DNA of 64,000 nucleotides from Deltaproteobacteria bacterium (GTDB lineage: Bacteria > Myxococcota_C > UBA6777): the NCBI GenBank assembly GCA_006226375.1, contig SBHC01000079.1:310001-374000 (forward strand), read 5' to 3'. A program made the position numbers and the translations under genes. Positions 43,857-52,902 of this stretch are shown piece by piece (position 1 is the stretch's first letter; the number at the start of each line of letters is the position of its first letter). The notes below the pieces were generated by a model. That model saw only the letters and a list, made by a program, of their open reading frames with translations. It did not search any database and was not told where the DNA came from.

Positions 43857-44974
43857 TGCATGTTGCTGGTACCTTCGTAAATGGCGCCAATTTTGGCATC
43901 GCGGTAGAACTTCTCGGCGGGGTATTCCTTGGTGAAGCCAACACCACCGTGGAGTTCGAGCGACAACGACGCCACGCGCTCAGCCACCTGGCTGGAGTAC
44001 AACTTCGCCATGGCTGCTTCTTTCAAGAAGGGCAAGCCAGCGTCCTTCAGACGGGCTGCGTTGTAGACCAAGAGTCGGGCCGCTTCCAGGTCTGTTGCCA
44101 TTTGAGCAAATTGGAACTGCACACCCTGGAACGCGGCGATCGGCTTGCCAAACTGCTCACGCTCGGTGATGTAGTCCAGCGCGGCATCAAGAGCGCCGCG
44201 AGCCAGACCGATCATTTGAGCGCCAATGCCGATGCGGCCTTCGTTCAGGGTTTCGATGGAAACTTTGTAGCCTTTGCCCACATGACCCAGCACGTTCTCC
44301 TTGGGAACAATGCAGTCTTCGAAGACAAGCTCCACCGTGGACGATGCGCGGATGCCAAGCTTGTCTTCTTTCTTACCCACGGAGAAACCGGGGAAGTCCC
44401 GCTCGACCAGGAACGCGGTGATTCCCTTGTATCCGAGGCTGGGATCGATGTTGGCGAACACAATGAACAGGTTCGCTTCGCCGCCGTTGGTGATCCACAG
44501 TTTGCTTCCGTTGATCTTCCAGTGGTCGCCACAATCTTCAGCGCGTGTGGCAAGAGCAAAAGCATCGGAGCCACTGCCTGGCTCGCTCAACGCGTAGCTT
44601 CCTACCCATTCGGAGCACATCTTGGGGAGGTACTTTTGCTTGAGTTCCTCGTTCCCCCAACGCAGCACTGCGTTGTTGAAGAGGGTGTTTTGTACGTCGA
44701 CACAAACCGACACGCTGGGGTCAACCGCCGCGAGTTCTTCAATGGTCAGAATCGCCGAGAAGAACGAGCTGTCCGAGCCACCGTATTGCTCAGGAACTTC
44801 AATCCCCATCAGGCCCAACTCAAAGCACTTCTGAATGAGTTCGGGGTCCATGGTTTGGGCTTCGTCCATCTTCATGACGCGAGGAGCAATCTCGTTGCGA
44901 GCAAAGCTGCGCACCATGTCGCGGAACATCATTTCCTCTTCGGAAAGAATAGTCAAAGGAGTGTGTTGGCTCAT
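43814..44974 (-). CDS. Acyl-CoA dehydrogenase (short/branched-chain type)
   Basis: 386 residues, the usual length; AGGTGA is seven bases before the ATG. The family layout is complete: an N-terminal helical domain and a middle beta domain with the FAD-binding signature YALSEPGSGSDAF and WITNGG. In the C-terminal helical domain the catalytic Glu367 is in IYEGTSNMQLQ. The placement of the base at 367 fits short/medium/branched-chain enzymes rather than isovaleryl or long-chain types. It oxidises a fatty acyl-CoA at C2-C3 and passes electrons to electron-transfer flavoprotein. No beta-oxidation partners are adjacent, so it appears stand-alone. Confidence 0.95.
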   Translation of the reverse strand: MSQHTPLTILSEEEMMFRDMVRSFARNEIAPRVMKMDEAQTMDPELIQKCFELGLMGIEVPEQYGGSDSSFFSAILTIEELAAVDPSVSVCVDVQNTLFNNAVLRWGNEELKQKYLPKMCSEWVGSYALSEPGSGSDAFALATRAEDCGDHWKINGSKLWITNGGEANLFIVFANIDPSLGYKGITAFLVERDFPGFSVGKKEDKLGIRASSTVELVFEDCIVPKENVLGHVGKGYKVSIETLNEGRIGIGAQMIGLARGALDAALDYITEREQFGKPIAAFQGVQFQFAQMATDLEAARLLVYNAARLKDAGLPFLKEAAMAKLYSSQVAERVASLSLELHGGVGFTKEYPAEKFYRDAKIGAIYEGTSNMQLQTIAKLLLRERS

Positions 44975-45140
44975 CTGTAATCACCTCGTATCCATCAAAA
45001 AGCGAAACGCTCAAGTCTAAGTATGGGATGCGTTATACATGCTCCACCTGGAAGAGTCTAGAGTATCCATGAGCTGGTAAGACCCAAGCGACACTCCACC
45101 GATGCATGATTCCATCCTTGTACATTTTATAGGAGACAGT

Positions 45141-45209
45141 ATGGTAGACTTTTCATCCAAATTCCTCGACCCCAACAAGCCGGGTTTGAACAAGTTGTTC
45201 CCCCCATAG
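45141..45209 (+). CDS. 22-residue small ORF with ribosome site
   Basis: ATG 45141 is preceded by AGGAGA at four bases and followed by 22 codons to TAG. The product would start MVDFSSKFLDPNKPG and end in LFPP. Codons (CTC, GAC, CCC, AAC, AAG) match the local genes. It sits 19 bases upstream of the PH-like membrane protein gene. It could be a small protein or a leader peptide that couples translation to that gene. The rest of the 45000-45140 region shows nothing I can support. Confidence 0.45.
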   Translation: MVDFSSKFLDPNKPGLNKLFPP

Positions 45210-45228
45210 CCAGGAAAGCCAAGTCATC

Positions 45229-45660
45229 ATGCCAGAGATCACACGTTACAAGCATAGACAATCGCCCGTGTGGCTGATCCTGATTTTTGTTCTCGCTTTG
45301 GGTGCCACAGCGTTCGCCTACCTATCACAAGGTTGGCATGTGTCTTTGGTGTTCGTCCTGGTCTTTGTGGTCTCCATTGGCCTCCTCTTCTCGGGGCTCA
45401 CCGTTGAAGTAACAGAGTCTTCCATCAAGCTCTCGTTTGGTATCGGTTTAATCCACCGAACCATCGAACGCGACCAGATCGAAAGCGTAAAGAAAGTCCG
45501 CAACTCGTGGTGGTATGGATTCGGCATCCGCTACACCCCTCATGGCTGGATGTGGAACATCGCAGGTTTGGATGCCATTGAAATAACCTACCCCAACGGT
45601 GACAAATTCCGCATCGGCACCGACGAACCCGACAAGTTGCTGCAGGTTCTCAAAGAATAG
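45229..45660 (+). CDS. PH-like domain membrane protein
   Basis: 143 residues. Two N-terminal membrane helices (PVWLILIFVLALGATAFAYL and VSLVFVLVFVVSIGLLFSG) are followed by a small beta domain of bacterial PH type (VEVTESSIKLSFGIGLIHRT, then RDQIESVKKVRNSWWYGFG, then ITYPNGDKFRIGTDEPDKLL). The order of two helices and one PH-like domain is a common bacterial arrangement of unknown function. It is the first gene of an operon with a rhodanese and a phosphopantetheinyl transferase, 24 bases before the rhodanese. I assign no specific role. Confidence 0.75.
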   Translation: MPEITRYKHRQSPVWLILIFVLALGATAFAYLSQGWHVSLVFVLVFVVSIGLLFSGLTVEVTESSIKLSFGIGLIHRTIERDQIESVKKVRNSWWYGFGIRYTPHGWMWNIAGLDAIEITYPNGDKFRIGTDEPDKLLQVLKE

Positions 45661-45684
45661 ACCACCCACCTCATAGGACAACAC

Positions 45685-46563
45685 ATGACAGCGCCCACAC
45701 GACAAGACATGTTGGTCGAAACGGACTGGCTGGAGCAGCACCTCCACGACCCCAACCTCCGCATCGTGGATATCCGAGGAACCATTTTGCCTGCCTCTGC
45801 ACCACCACCCTGGTATCACGCCTCCCGCGATGCCTACCAAGAGAGCCACATTCCTGGTGCTGTGTTTGTTGATTGGCTCCAGGACATCATGGAGCCCAAC
45901 GCGCCGATCAAAGCCACAGCAGCATCGCCCGAAACCTTCGCAGCCTTGATGAATCGCCTGGGCATTGCCAACGAACACACCGTGGTAGTCTACGACGACG
46001 ATGGCTCCCACATCGCCGCTCGTCTGTGGTGGTTGATGCACTTTTACGGACACAAGGACGTACGACTCCTCAACGGAGGCTGGCCCAAATGGTCCGAAGA
46101 GCAACGTCCAATATCGTCGGAGCAGCCGCAGCACCCGGCCACAAACTACACGGTGTCAGAGACCACAGGCTGGAAAGCGACCACCGACGAAGTCATGCAA
46201 GCGCTCAACGCTCCCCAAACGGTGCTGGTGGATTGTCGCGGTCCAGGCATGTTTCGAGGTGAAACCACAAGAGGACAGCGGAAAGGTCACATCCCAGGGG
46301 CAGTCAATGTACCCATCACCTCTCTGGTGGAAGGACCTCACCAGACATGGCGATCCAACGAAGAGCTTGAAGCCTTGTTCCAAAGCGCAGGAGTCTCCGA
46401 AGAGACGTCAGTGATTACCTACTGCAACGCCGGGGTGTCCGCGAGCGTCGGCCTGTTTGCCCTACGGCTCCTCGGACGACAGCATGACACCAACTACGAT
46501 GGCTCCTGGTACGAGTGGGAAAGCGATCCTCAACGACCTGTAGAACGAGACGAAACCCCATGA
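45685..46563 (+). CDS. Sulfurtransferase (two-domain rhodanese)
   Basis: 292 residues, the usual length for thiosulfate or 3-mercaptopyruvate sulfurtransferase. The N-terminal rhodanese domain lacks a catalytic Cys (YDDDGSHIAARLWW at that place). The C-terminal domain carries the persulfide-forming Cys247 in TYCNAGVSAS. Both domains have the GHIPGAV/SHIPGAV segment. The active loop CNAGVS differs from the CRKGVT of bovine rhodanese and from the CGSGVT of SseA, so the substrate is unclear. Its stop overlaps the start of the next gene (ATGA). Confidence 0.93.
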   Translation: MTAPTRQDMLVETDWLEQHLHDPNLRIVDIRGTILPASAPPPWYHASRDAYQESHIPGAVFVDWLQDIMEPNAPIKATAASPETFAALMNRLGIANEHTVVVYDDDGSHIAARLWWLMHFYGHKDVRLLNGGWPKWSEEQRPISSEQPQHPATNYTVSETTGWKATTDEVMQALNAPQTVLVDCRGPGMFRGETTRGQRKGHIPGAVNVPITSLVEGPHQTWRSNEELEALFQSAGVSEETSVITYCNAGVSASVGLFALRLLGRQHDTNYDGSWYEWESDPQRPVERDETP

Positions 46564-47339
46564 CCCTGGCACTCGCCCCCAACGAAGCCCACATCTGGCT
46601 CGTGAACCCGCAAACCATCACCGATGACAACATCCTTCAAGGGTACTTTCCTCTCATGAACGAGGCAGAGAGCGCCCAACAACAGCGGTTCCTTCGACCG
46701 ATCGATCGTCATCGTTACCTTGTCACTCGTGCCCTGGCGAGGACCAGTCTCTCTCGCTACATGAGCCAACCGCCGGCCTCTTGGAAGTTCACCTTCAACA
46801 AGTGGGGTCGTCCTGAGATCGATCCAAGCCAGCTAGAGATTCCGCTGCGGTTTAATATATCCCACACCAACGAGTTGATCGCGATCCTGGTCAACCTTCG
46901 GGACGATGCCGGCGTGGATGTGGAAGACCTGTCTCGTCGTGTCGGCGTGATGACCATTGCAGACTTCTCCTTTGCGCCCGGCGAGTCCAAGGATCTCCAG
47001 TCGCTGGAAGGAGACACACAAAAGCAACGATTCTTCCTCTACTGGACCCTCAAAGAGGCGTACATCAAAGCCCGAGGCATGGGATTGGCCATTCCCCTCA
47101 GCCAGTTCTCGTTTCATCGCTCCCACGGCGACACCCTCTACATCGACTTTGATGAAGACTTCGGCGATCAAGCCACTCGCTGGCAGTTCCAATGTTTTGC
47201 CCCGACCGACAAACACTGGATGTCCGTTGCCTTTCAAGGCGAACCAACCCCCGACTACAAGGTCCGGGTGTTTTGGACGGTTCCCATGCAAAGTGAAGAG
47301 GAAGTTGACCTCACACCTGCGATGCAAACGAAGACATAG
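46560..47339 (+). CDS. 4'-phosphopantetheinyl transferase, Sfp type
   Basis: 259 residues. The start is the ATG at 46560 that overlaps the rhodanese stop, which implies translational coupling; the longer upstream frame is not used. Sfp-family motifs are in order: FNISHTNELI, then GVDVEDLSRR (Mg-binding Asp and Glu) and FLYWTLKEAYIKARGMGL (catalytic Glu-Lys). The enzyme transfers the phosphopantetheine arm from CoA to acyl or peptidyl carrier proteins, so it may serve polyketide, non-ribosomal peptide or fatty acid synthesis. No such synthase is in the window. Its 3' end is 6 bases from the convergent small gene at 47346. Confidence 0.93.
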   Translation: MTLALAPNEAHIWLVNPQTITDDNILQGYFPLMNEAESAQQQRFLRPIDRHRYLVTRALARTSLSRYMSQPPASWKFTFNKWGRPEIDPSQLEIPLRFNISHTNELIAILVNLRDDAGVDVEDLSRRVGVMTIADFSFAPGESKDLQSLEGDTQKQRFFLYWTLKEAYIKARGMGLAIPLSQFSFHRSHGDTLYIDFDEDFGDQATRWQFQCFAPTDKHWMSVAFQGEPTPDYKVRVFWTVPMQSEEEVDLTPAMQTKT

Positions 47340-47345
47340 TGAGAA

Positions 47346-47567
47346 TTATCGGTTGAGTTTGTCCATCACGACAAGTTGGGGACGTTGGGGAGGCTGAGAC
47401 TGCTGGCACAAGTCGAGCATGTGGGAGGTGTGGTAGGCCATGGTTTGCCATGCCACTTCGGCGCAGATTTCGGCAACTTCGGGGGTTACATCTTCGCTCT
47501 GACGCAACAGAAGTTGTTTGTAGAGTTCTTTGTATTGTTCACGCATCATACGGTTGGGGTTGTTCAT
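47346..47567 (-). CDS. Small protein of unknown function, 73 residues
   Basis: ATG 47567 has a full GGAGG nine bases upstream, so this start is favoured over the longer frame. The product is helical (NRMMREQYKELYKQLLLRQS), with two Cys and no membrane segment, and ends in LVVMDKLNR. It lies 163 bases downstream of pyrG on the same strand, and almost touches the convergent phosphopantetheinyl transferase gene. I do not recognise the family. The strong ribosome site makes it likely real. Confidence 0.6.
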   Translation of the reverse strand: MNNPNRMMREQYKELYKQLLLRQSEDVTPEVAEICAEVAWQTMAYHTSHMLDLCQQSQPPQRPQLVVMDKLNR

Positions 47568-47730
47568 CACGAGGAACCTCCGTGGTTTGAGGAATGTGTT
47601 GAACACTCTAGGGGAGAGAGTTGTCACATCATGACGCACGTTGACGCACATCTTGTAGCGAAGTCACCCACAGATACGAAACATTCGGAGAAAAGTTCGG
47701 AAGAAGATGGAAGGAAGAAACAGGAGAGAT

Positions 47731-49341
47731 TTAGCGGTTGTGGTATTCCAGCGCGCCTTTGATAAAGCCACGGAACAAGGGGTGTGGAGACAGCGGTCCC
47801 GACTTGAACTCAGGGTGGAACTGACAAGCAATAAAGAAGGGGTGTTGCTCGGGTGGAAGTTCCACAACTTCCACCAGGTTTCCTTCCTCGTAGAGACCTG
47901 AGAAGCTCAAGCCCTTCTCGGCCAGCTGCTCACGGTAGTTGTTGTTCACCTCGTAACGGTGACGGTGGCGCTCGCTCACCTCATCAGCGTTGTACAAGGA
48001 CGACGCCAGGGAGTTGGGTTTCAGAGAGCACAGGTAAGCACCCAAGCGCATGGTTGCGCCCATTTTCTCGATGTCTTCCTGACCGGCCATGGGATCCACA
48101 ACGGGGTGTGGTGTGTCTGGGTCCAGTTCGGAGCTGTTGGCCCCTTTCAGTCCACAGGCGTTGCGCGCAAACTCCACCACGGCCATCTGCAGCCCCAGGC
48201 AGATCCCCAAGAATGGGATGTTGCGTTCACGAGCGATCTGAACCGCTCGAATTTTCCCTTCGGTTCCACGATGACCAAATCCACCAGGAACAAGGACGCC
48301 ATCAAGGTTGTCGAAGATATCCACGTCGCCTTCTTCGATCGCTTCGGCGTCCAGGTACAAACGCTCAACGTGTGCGTGATTGCTGATGCCGGCGTGGGTC
48401 AAGGCTTCGTTCAAGCTCTTGTACGACTCTTCCAGATCAACATACTTCCCGACGATTCCGATTCGAACCAGATGTTTGGGATGCTTCAGTTTTTTGAGCA
48501 TCCGAGCCCAACGTTCGAGGCGGGCAGGACGTGACCAAATGTTGAGTTTGTCCGCGATGAGTTGGTCGAGACCCTCGCCTTGAAGCTGAAGCGGCACCTC
48601 GTAAATGGTCTCGGCGTCCGGCACGGAGAGAACTTCGCGGTGTTCCAGATTGCAAAACAAGCCGATCTTTTTCTTGATATCTTCGTCGAGGCTTTGCTCA
48701 CTGCGGCACAACAGGATATCCGGCTGGATCCCGATCGAGCGGAGCTCTTTGACGGAGTGCTGCGTGGGTTTGGTTTTCAGCTCTCCCGCCACTTTCAGGT
48801 AAGGAACGAGAGTCATGTGGATGTAGAGGACATGCTCTTTCCCCACATCAAACTGGAACTGGCGGATCGCTTCAAGGAAGGGCAAGCCTTCGATATCTCC
48901 GACAGTTCCTCCGACCTCACAGATCGCAACATCGACACCTTTGGCGGTCTCCCGGATCCGACGTTTGATCTCGTTGGTGACGTGGGGAATCACCTGGACG
49001 GTGCGACCGAGGTATTGGCCTTTTCGCTCGTCTTCGATGACCCGCTCGTAGACCTGGCCGGAGGTAAAGTTGTTGTTGCGGCTCATGGTCACGCTGGTGA
49101 AACGCTCGTAGTGACCGAGATCCAGATCGGTCTCGGCCCCATCGTCCGTAACGAACACTTCCCCGTGTTGGAGAGGACTCATGGTTCCGGGATCGACGTT
49201 GAGGTAGGGGTCCATTTTGAGTAGAGTGATGCGGAGTCCCCGATCCTCCATCAACGCGCCGATCGATGCAGCAGAAAGACCCTTGCCGAGAGAGGAGACA
49301 ACCCCTCCTGTTACAAAAATGTACTTCGTTTGGCGTTCCAT
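47731..49341 (-). CDS. pyrG: CTP synthase
   Basis: 536 residues from ATG 49341, a normal length. It catalyses ATP- and glutamine-dependent amination of UTP to CTP in the cytoplasm. The synthase half starts [20 protein letters not shown] with the P-loop, and the middle contains [20 protein letters not shown]. The glutamine amidotransferase half has the nucleophile region [14 protein letters not shown] and the C-terminal catalytic HPEF in [12 protein letters not shown] longer in-frame reading runs back over rpsD on the other strand and is rejected. The leader upstream carries a hairpin and T-run that may control transcription. Confidence 0.97.
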   Translation of the reverse strand: MERQTKYIFVTGGVVSSLGKGLSAASIGALMEDRGLRITLLKMDPYLNVDPGTMSPLQHGEVFVTDDGAETDLDLGHYERFTSVTMSRNNNFTSGQVYERVIEDERKGQYLGRTVQVIPHVTNEIKRRIRETAKGVDVAICEVGGTVGDIEGLPFLEAIRQFQFDVGKEHVLYIHMTLVPYLKVAGELKTKPTQHSVKELRSIGIQPDILLCRSEQSLDEDIKKKIGLFCNLEHREVLSVPDAETIYEVPLQLQGEGLDQLIADKLNIWSRPARLERWARMLKKLKHPKHLVRIGIVGKYVDLEESYKSLNEALTHAGISNHAHVERLYLDAEAIEEGDVDIFDNLDGVLVPGGFGHRGTEGKIRAVQIARERNIPFLGICLGLQMAVVEFARNACGLKGANSSELDPDTPHPVVDPMAGQEDIEKMGATMRLGAYLCSLKPNSLASSLYNADEVSERHRHRYEVNNNYREQLAEKGLSFSGLYEEGNLVEVVELPPEQHPFFIACQFHPEFKSGPLSPHPLFRGFIKGALEYHNR

Positions 49342-49367
49342 GGTTCCTTGCCCGTTCTGGAAGCAGT

Positions 49368-49427
49368 AAAAAAAGGAGCGAAAGGCTGAATTTCCAGCCG
49401 AAATCTCCTTTGGAGGCGGAGCGAAAG
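49368..49427 (-). promoter_or_regulatory. Possible attenuator in the pyrG leader
   Basis: On the minus strand, GGAG (49408-49405) can pair with CTCC (49378-49375), enclosing GGCTG-GAAATT-CAGCC, and seven T follow (49374-49368), 27 bases before the start codon. The same GGAG can instead pair with an upstream CTCC, because CTTTCGCTCC occurs twice (49427-49418 and 49384-49375). Mutually exclusive pairings with a T-run are the layout of an attenuator. The lower stem has a 5 by 5 internal loop, so it is weak. Confidence 0.35.
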
Positions 49428-49493
49428 TCGGCCCCTTAACGACACAACCCTCCGGCGGTGTCAAGAAGGTAGCAAACCTTGGATCTTTTTCTC

Positions 49494-49589
49494 TTGACAA
49501 TAGATACGAGAACTTATAAAGTCCTCCGGCACTTGACCCAATGGAATCGCTCCAGACCATCGCATTCAGCGATTTTTCAAGGATATAAT
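49494..49589 (+). promoter_or_regulatory. rpsD promoter region
   Basis: TTGACA (49494-49499) is followed after 15 bases by TATAAA (49515-49520). A second -10 (TATAAT, 49584-49589) lies nearer the gene but has no clear -35. Between them, AATCGCT and AGCGATT (49545-49574) can form a 7-bp stem followed by Ts, a possible leader structure. Confidence 0.5.
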
Positions 49590-49653
49590 AGTTCTCGGGA
49601 TCATCAACAATCTTCCCTATTTCACGAAAAGATAGTGTACCAAGGAGATCTTC

Positions 49654-50262
49654 ATGGCTCGCTTTAAGGGACCTCGAGTTAAGAAAATGCGCGCATTGGG
49701 CACCGACCTCCCCGGTCTGTCCCGCAAATCGATCGATCGCCGCCCCTACCCCCCCGGCCAACACGGCAAGGTAGGGCGCCGCAAGATCACGGAATACGGT
49801 CGTCGTTTGATCGAGAAGCAAAAGCTCCGCTTCAACTACGGCTTGAGCGAGCGACAACTCCGTCGCCTCTTCGACGAAGCACGCCGCAGCAAGAAGGCTA
49901 CCGGCGAGAAGCTCCTTGAGCTCCTCGAAAGCCGTCTGGACAACGCCGTGTTCCGCGCTGGCTTTGCTCCGACCATTCCGGCCGCTCGTCAGCTCGTTAG
50001 CCACGGTCACATCACCGTCAACGGCAAGCGCGTCAACATCGCATCCTTCCGCATCAGCGTGAACGACGAGATCGGTCTGCGCGAGAAGAGCAAAAAGCTC
50101 GCTTGTGTAGAAGAGTCCCTCGACGCTCCCGCGTTGCTCCGACCCAACTGGGTTGACTTCGACGACAAAGAGCGCACCGCGAAGGTCCTCGACCTCCCCG
50201 GCCTCGACTCTGTTCCCTTCGATATCGACGTTCAACTCGTTATCGAATATTACTCCCGATAA
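49654..50262 (+). CDS. rpsD: 30S ribosomal protein S4
   Basis: 202 residues starting [20 protein letters not shown], with AAGGAG seven bases before the ATG. S4 nucleates assembly of the 30S subunit by binding 16S rRNA. The S4 RNA-binding domain is visible ([20 protein letters not shown], then [11 protein letters not shown]). The zinc-finger Cys of some S4 forms are absent, so it is the C-minus type. It is not in the usual S13-S11-S4-rpoA cluster but starts a set with proB and proA, divergent from pyrG. S4 is known in other bacteria to control its own operon, so the leader hairpin is worth noting. Confidence 0.97.
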   Translation: MARFKGPRVKKMRALGTDLPGLSRKSIDRRPYPPGQHGKVGRRKITEYGRRLIEKQKLRFNYGLSERQLRRLFDEARRSKKATGEKLLELLESRLDNAVFRAGFAPTIPAARQLVSHGHITVNGKRVNIASFRISVNDEIGLREKSKKLACVEESLDAPALLRPNWVDFDDKERTAKVLDLPGLDSVPFDIDVQLVIEYYSR

Positions 50263-50289
50263 TCCCACACTCCTGGTCTTCCCAAGACT

Positions 50290-51495
50290 GTGTACACTCC
50301 CTCTTCCACCCGCCCTTTTTGTACCCATCGCAAAACTCTTTTCGCGAGCAGTCGCCGTATCATCATCAAGTTGGGCAGTGCAGTTCTAACTCGTGAGAAG
50401 GGACTCGATCGCGTTAATATCCACCGCATCAGCGACCAGATTGCAGAGTTAAAAGCGTTGGGAATCACCTGCATCGTTGTATCCTCTGGCGCTGTAGCTG
50501 CAGGATGGAAGCGACTCGGCCAAAGCCGTAGACCGCAGACCATTCCACAAAAGCAAGCTGCAGCAGCCGTTGGACAAAGTCGTTTGATGCGGGTTTGGGA
50601 AGAGGGCTTGGGCAAGCACGACCACAACGTGGCACAAGTCCTCCTCACCGCCGAAGATCTTGCCGATCGACGACGCTACCTCAACGCTCGACACACCCTC
50701 GACACACTCCTCGACTGGGACGTCATCCCTATCATCAACGAGAACGACACCGTCGCGACGGAAGAGATCAAGTTCGGTGACAACGATCAGCTAGCCGCGC
50801 TTCTGGCTGGCCTGGTGCAGGCCGATCTTGTTGTCCTGATGACTGACACGGATGGGCTCTACGACAAGAACCCACACCTCCACGACGACGCAACGCGGGT
50901 CCCTCTTGTTGAAACCCTGGATGACTCCTTGTTTGACCTGGTCGATCAATCGACCAGCGATGTAGGAACGGGTGGCATGAGGAGCAAACTCCTCGCAGCT
51001 CAAACCAGCACCAAGTCAGGGATTCCCTTATTGATTGGCCCCGGCCGCCAGCGCGATGTGTTGCTTCGGCTGCTCCACGGAGAGTCGTGGGGGACTCTGT
51101 TCCTCCCTCATCACAAGCCCTACGCAGGAAAGAAGCTGTGGCTGGCCCACCTGACCAAGCCACAAGGAACGTTGGTGCTTGACGATGGAGCAGCTCATGC
51201 CTTGCAGGTCAAAGGGAGTTCGCTCTTGCCCATTGGGATTGTTCGTGTCGAAGGAGAGTTTCGTGCTGGGGATGGTGTACTCTGCCAAACCCTCAATGGA
51301 ACATCCCTTGGCGTCGGACTCACCAACTACAACGCTTCAGAGCTCCGACAGATCGTGGGCCAACGAAGTGATGCCATCACGTTAATTTTGGGGTACAAGC
51401 ATTCCGACGAAGTCATTCATCGGGACCATTTTGTACTCACCCCATTACCTCCTTCAGACGAGTCCCTCCAGGATTCCGACAAAACCCAAGATTGA
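50290..51495 (+). CDS. proB: Glutamate 5-kinase
   Basis: 401 residues from GTG 50290. It phosphorylates glutamate with ATP, the first step of proline synthesis. The amino acid kinase domain has [29 protein letters not shown], and [33 protein letters not shown] holds the phosphate-binding loop. From about residue 288 a PUA domain follows ([20 protein letters not shown]), as in the full-length bacterial enzyme. Feedback inhibition by proline acts on this family. It starts 27 bases after rpsD and lies 28 bases before proA, so the three genes probably share transcripts. Confidence 0.96.
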   Translation: MYTPSSTRPFCTHRKTLFASSRRIIIKLGSAVLTREKGLDRVNIHRISDQIAELKALGITCIVVSSGAVAAGWKRLGQSRRPQTIPQKQAAAAVGQSRLMRVWEEGLGKHDHNVAQVLLTAEDLADRRRYLNARHTLDTLLDWDVIPIINENDTVATEEIKFGDNDQLAALLAGLVQADLVVLMTDTDGLYDKNPHLHDDATRVPLVETLDDSLFDLVDQSTSDVGTGGMRSKLLAAQTSTKSGIPLLIGPGRQRDVLLRLLHGESWGTLFLPHHKPYAGKKLWLAHLTKPQGTLVLDDGAAHALQVKGSSLLPIGIVRVEGEFRAGDGVLCQTLNGTSLGVGLTNYNASELRQIVGQRSDAITLILGYKHSDEVIHRDHFVLTPLPPSDESLQDSDKTQD

Positions 51496-51523
51496 GACCA
51501 TCCCAACACAGGAGAGCAAGCCC

Positions 51524-52777
51524 ATGGCTTTGGAACAAATGATACGTGACATGGGGCAACAGGCTCGACAGGCCTCTCTGCAGATGGCCAGCCTGACCAG
51601 TGAAGCCAAGAACCAAATGCTTCAGGAGATGGCTCGACTTCTCGACTCATCGAGGGACGAAATCGCAGCAGCCAACGCCAAAGACCTGGAAGCCGCCGCT
51701 GCGCGAAACCTGGAAGGCTCCAAGCTCGACCGGCTCAAGCTCACCCCCAAACGCATCGACGACCTCATCGCTGGCTTGCACGACGTCGCCGCCCTCCCCG
51801 ACCCTGTCGGAGAAGTGACCAAGATGTGGATGCGACCCAACGGTCTTCAAGTCGGGCGTGTGCGCATTCCTCTTGGGGTGATTGGCATCATTTACGAGTC
51901 ACGCCCTAACGTAACAGTGGAAGCGGCTGCGCTCTGTATCAAGGCAGGCAATGCGGTGATCCTGCGTGGAGGCTCCGAGGCCTTTCACTCCAACAGCTTT
52001 CTGACCCAGCTTCTACAACAAGCGATGGCCTCCGCCTCTCTGCCTGTCCACGGCGTACAGCTCGTGGAGACCACCGACCGAGAGGCCGTCAAAATCCTGC
52101 TGGAACAGGAAGACACCATTGATGTGATGATTCCACGAGGCGGCGAAACGCTCATTCGCTTCGTGGCAGAGAACGCCAGGATGCCCGTGCTCAAGCACTA
52201 CAAAGGTGTGTGTCATGTGTACGTCGACTCCGAAGCCGACCTCAACATGGCGACAGAGATTAGCGTCAACGCGAAAGCCCAACGTCCCGGAGTTTGCAAC
52301 GCGATGGAGACGCTGCTTGTGCACGCCGACGTCGCTGAAACGTTCTTGCCACAGGCTGCAAAAGCCCTGCAGGAAGCGGGAGTGTCCCTGCGTGGCTGTG
52401 AGCGAACCGTCAAGATCCTCTCTTGTGAGCCTGCCACCGAAGACGACTGGTACGAAGAGTACCTGAACCTGACCCTGGCAGTCCGGGTCGTTGACTCCAT
52501 GGACGACGCCATCGCTCACATTCACAAGTATGGCTCCCAGCATACAGAAGCCATCGTCACAGAAAGTTACAAGAAGGCACAAGACTTCCTTCGCCGTGTG
52601 TTATCCTCCTTGGTGTTGGTGAACGCCTCCACAAGGTTCAACGATGGCTTTCAGTTGGGATTGGGCGCGGAGATTGGAATCTCCACATCGCGCCTGCATG
52701 CCTTCGGTGCCATGGGACTGGAAGAACTCACCACCACGAAATTTATCGCCTATGGACAGGGACAAATTCGTACCTGA
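51524..52777 (+). CDS. proA: Gamma-glutamyl phosphate reductase
   Basis: 417 residues from ATG 51524, with AGGAGA eight bases upstream; a longer in-frame reading inside proB is rejected. It reduces gamma-glutamyl phosphate to glutamate semialdehyde with NADPH, in the cytoplasm, after ProB. The aldehyde dehydrogenase-like fold shows [20 protein letters not shown] and [12 protein letters not shown]. The catalytic Cys258 is in [33 protein letters not shown] near the C-terminus is typical. The product cyclises, and ProC, not in the window, completes proline. Confidence 0.97.
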   Translation: MALEQMIRDMGQQARQASLQMASLTSEAKNQMLQEMARLLDSSRDEIAAANAKDLEAAAARNLEGSKLDRLKLTPKRIDDLIAGLHDVAALPDPVGEVTKMWMRPNGLQVGRVRIPLGVIGIIYESRPNVTVEAAALCIKAGNAVILRGGSEAFHSNSFLTQLLQQAMASASLPVHGVQLVETTDREAVKILLEQEDTIDVMIPRGGETLIRFVAENARMPVLKHYKGVCHVYVDSEADLNMATEISVNAKAQRPGVCNAMETLLVHADVAETFLPQAAKALQEAGVSLRGCERTVKILSCEPATEDDWYEEYLNLTLAVRVVDSMDDAIAHIHKYGSQHTEAIVTESYKKAQDFLRRVLSSLVLVNASTRFNDGFQLGLGAEIGISTSRLHAFGAMGLEELTTTKFIAYGQGQIRT

Positions 52778-52795
52778 CCAAGGAGATCCTTGGTC
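52776..52795. terminator. Palindrome at the proA stop, terminator-like
   Basis: GACCAAGGA and TCCTTGGTC are exact reverse complements with only GA between them. The palindrome overlaps the proA stop codon. A stable hairpin is expected, but there is no T-run within ten bases on the plus strand, so it may act only as a stabiliser or Rho-linked end. Confidence 0.4.
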
Positions 52796-52902
52796 CAGCA
52801 GAGCGAGAAAGAAAGAGGGTTTTCTTGACTTTCCGAGGGGCATTTGCTAACCGTTTGAAATCCAAATAGTTGCTGTATACAGGGCTGCATGTGGCCCTCA
52901 GC

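Noticed and set aside
43850-44980. 376-codon frame opposite acyl-CoA dehydrogenase
   Set aside because: Mirror of a gene with complete family motifs.
49342-50328. Upstream extension of pyrG over rpsD
   Set aside because: CTP synthase begins at [13 protein letters not shown] (ATG 49341). The extension is antisense to rpsD.
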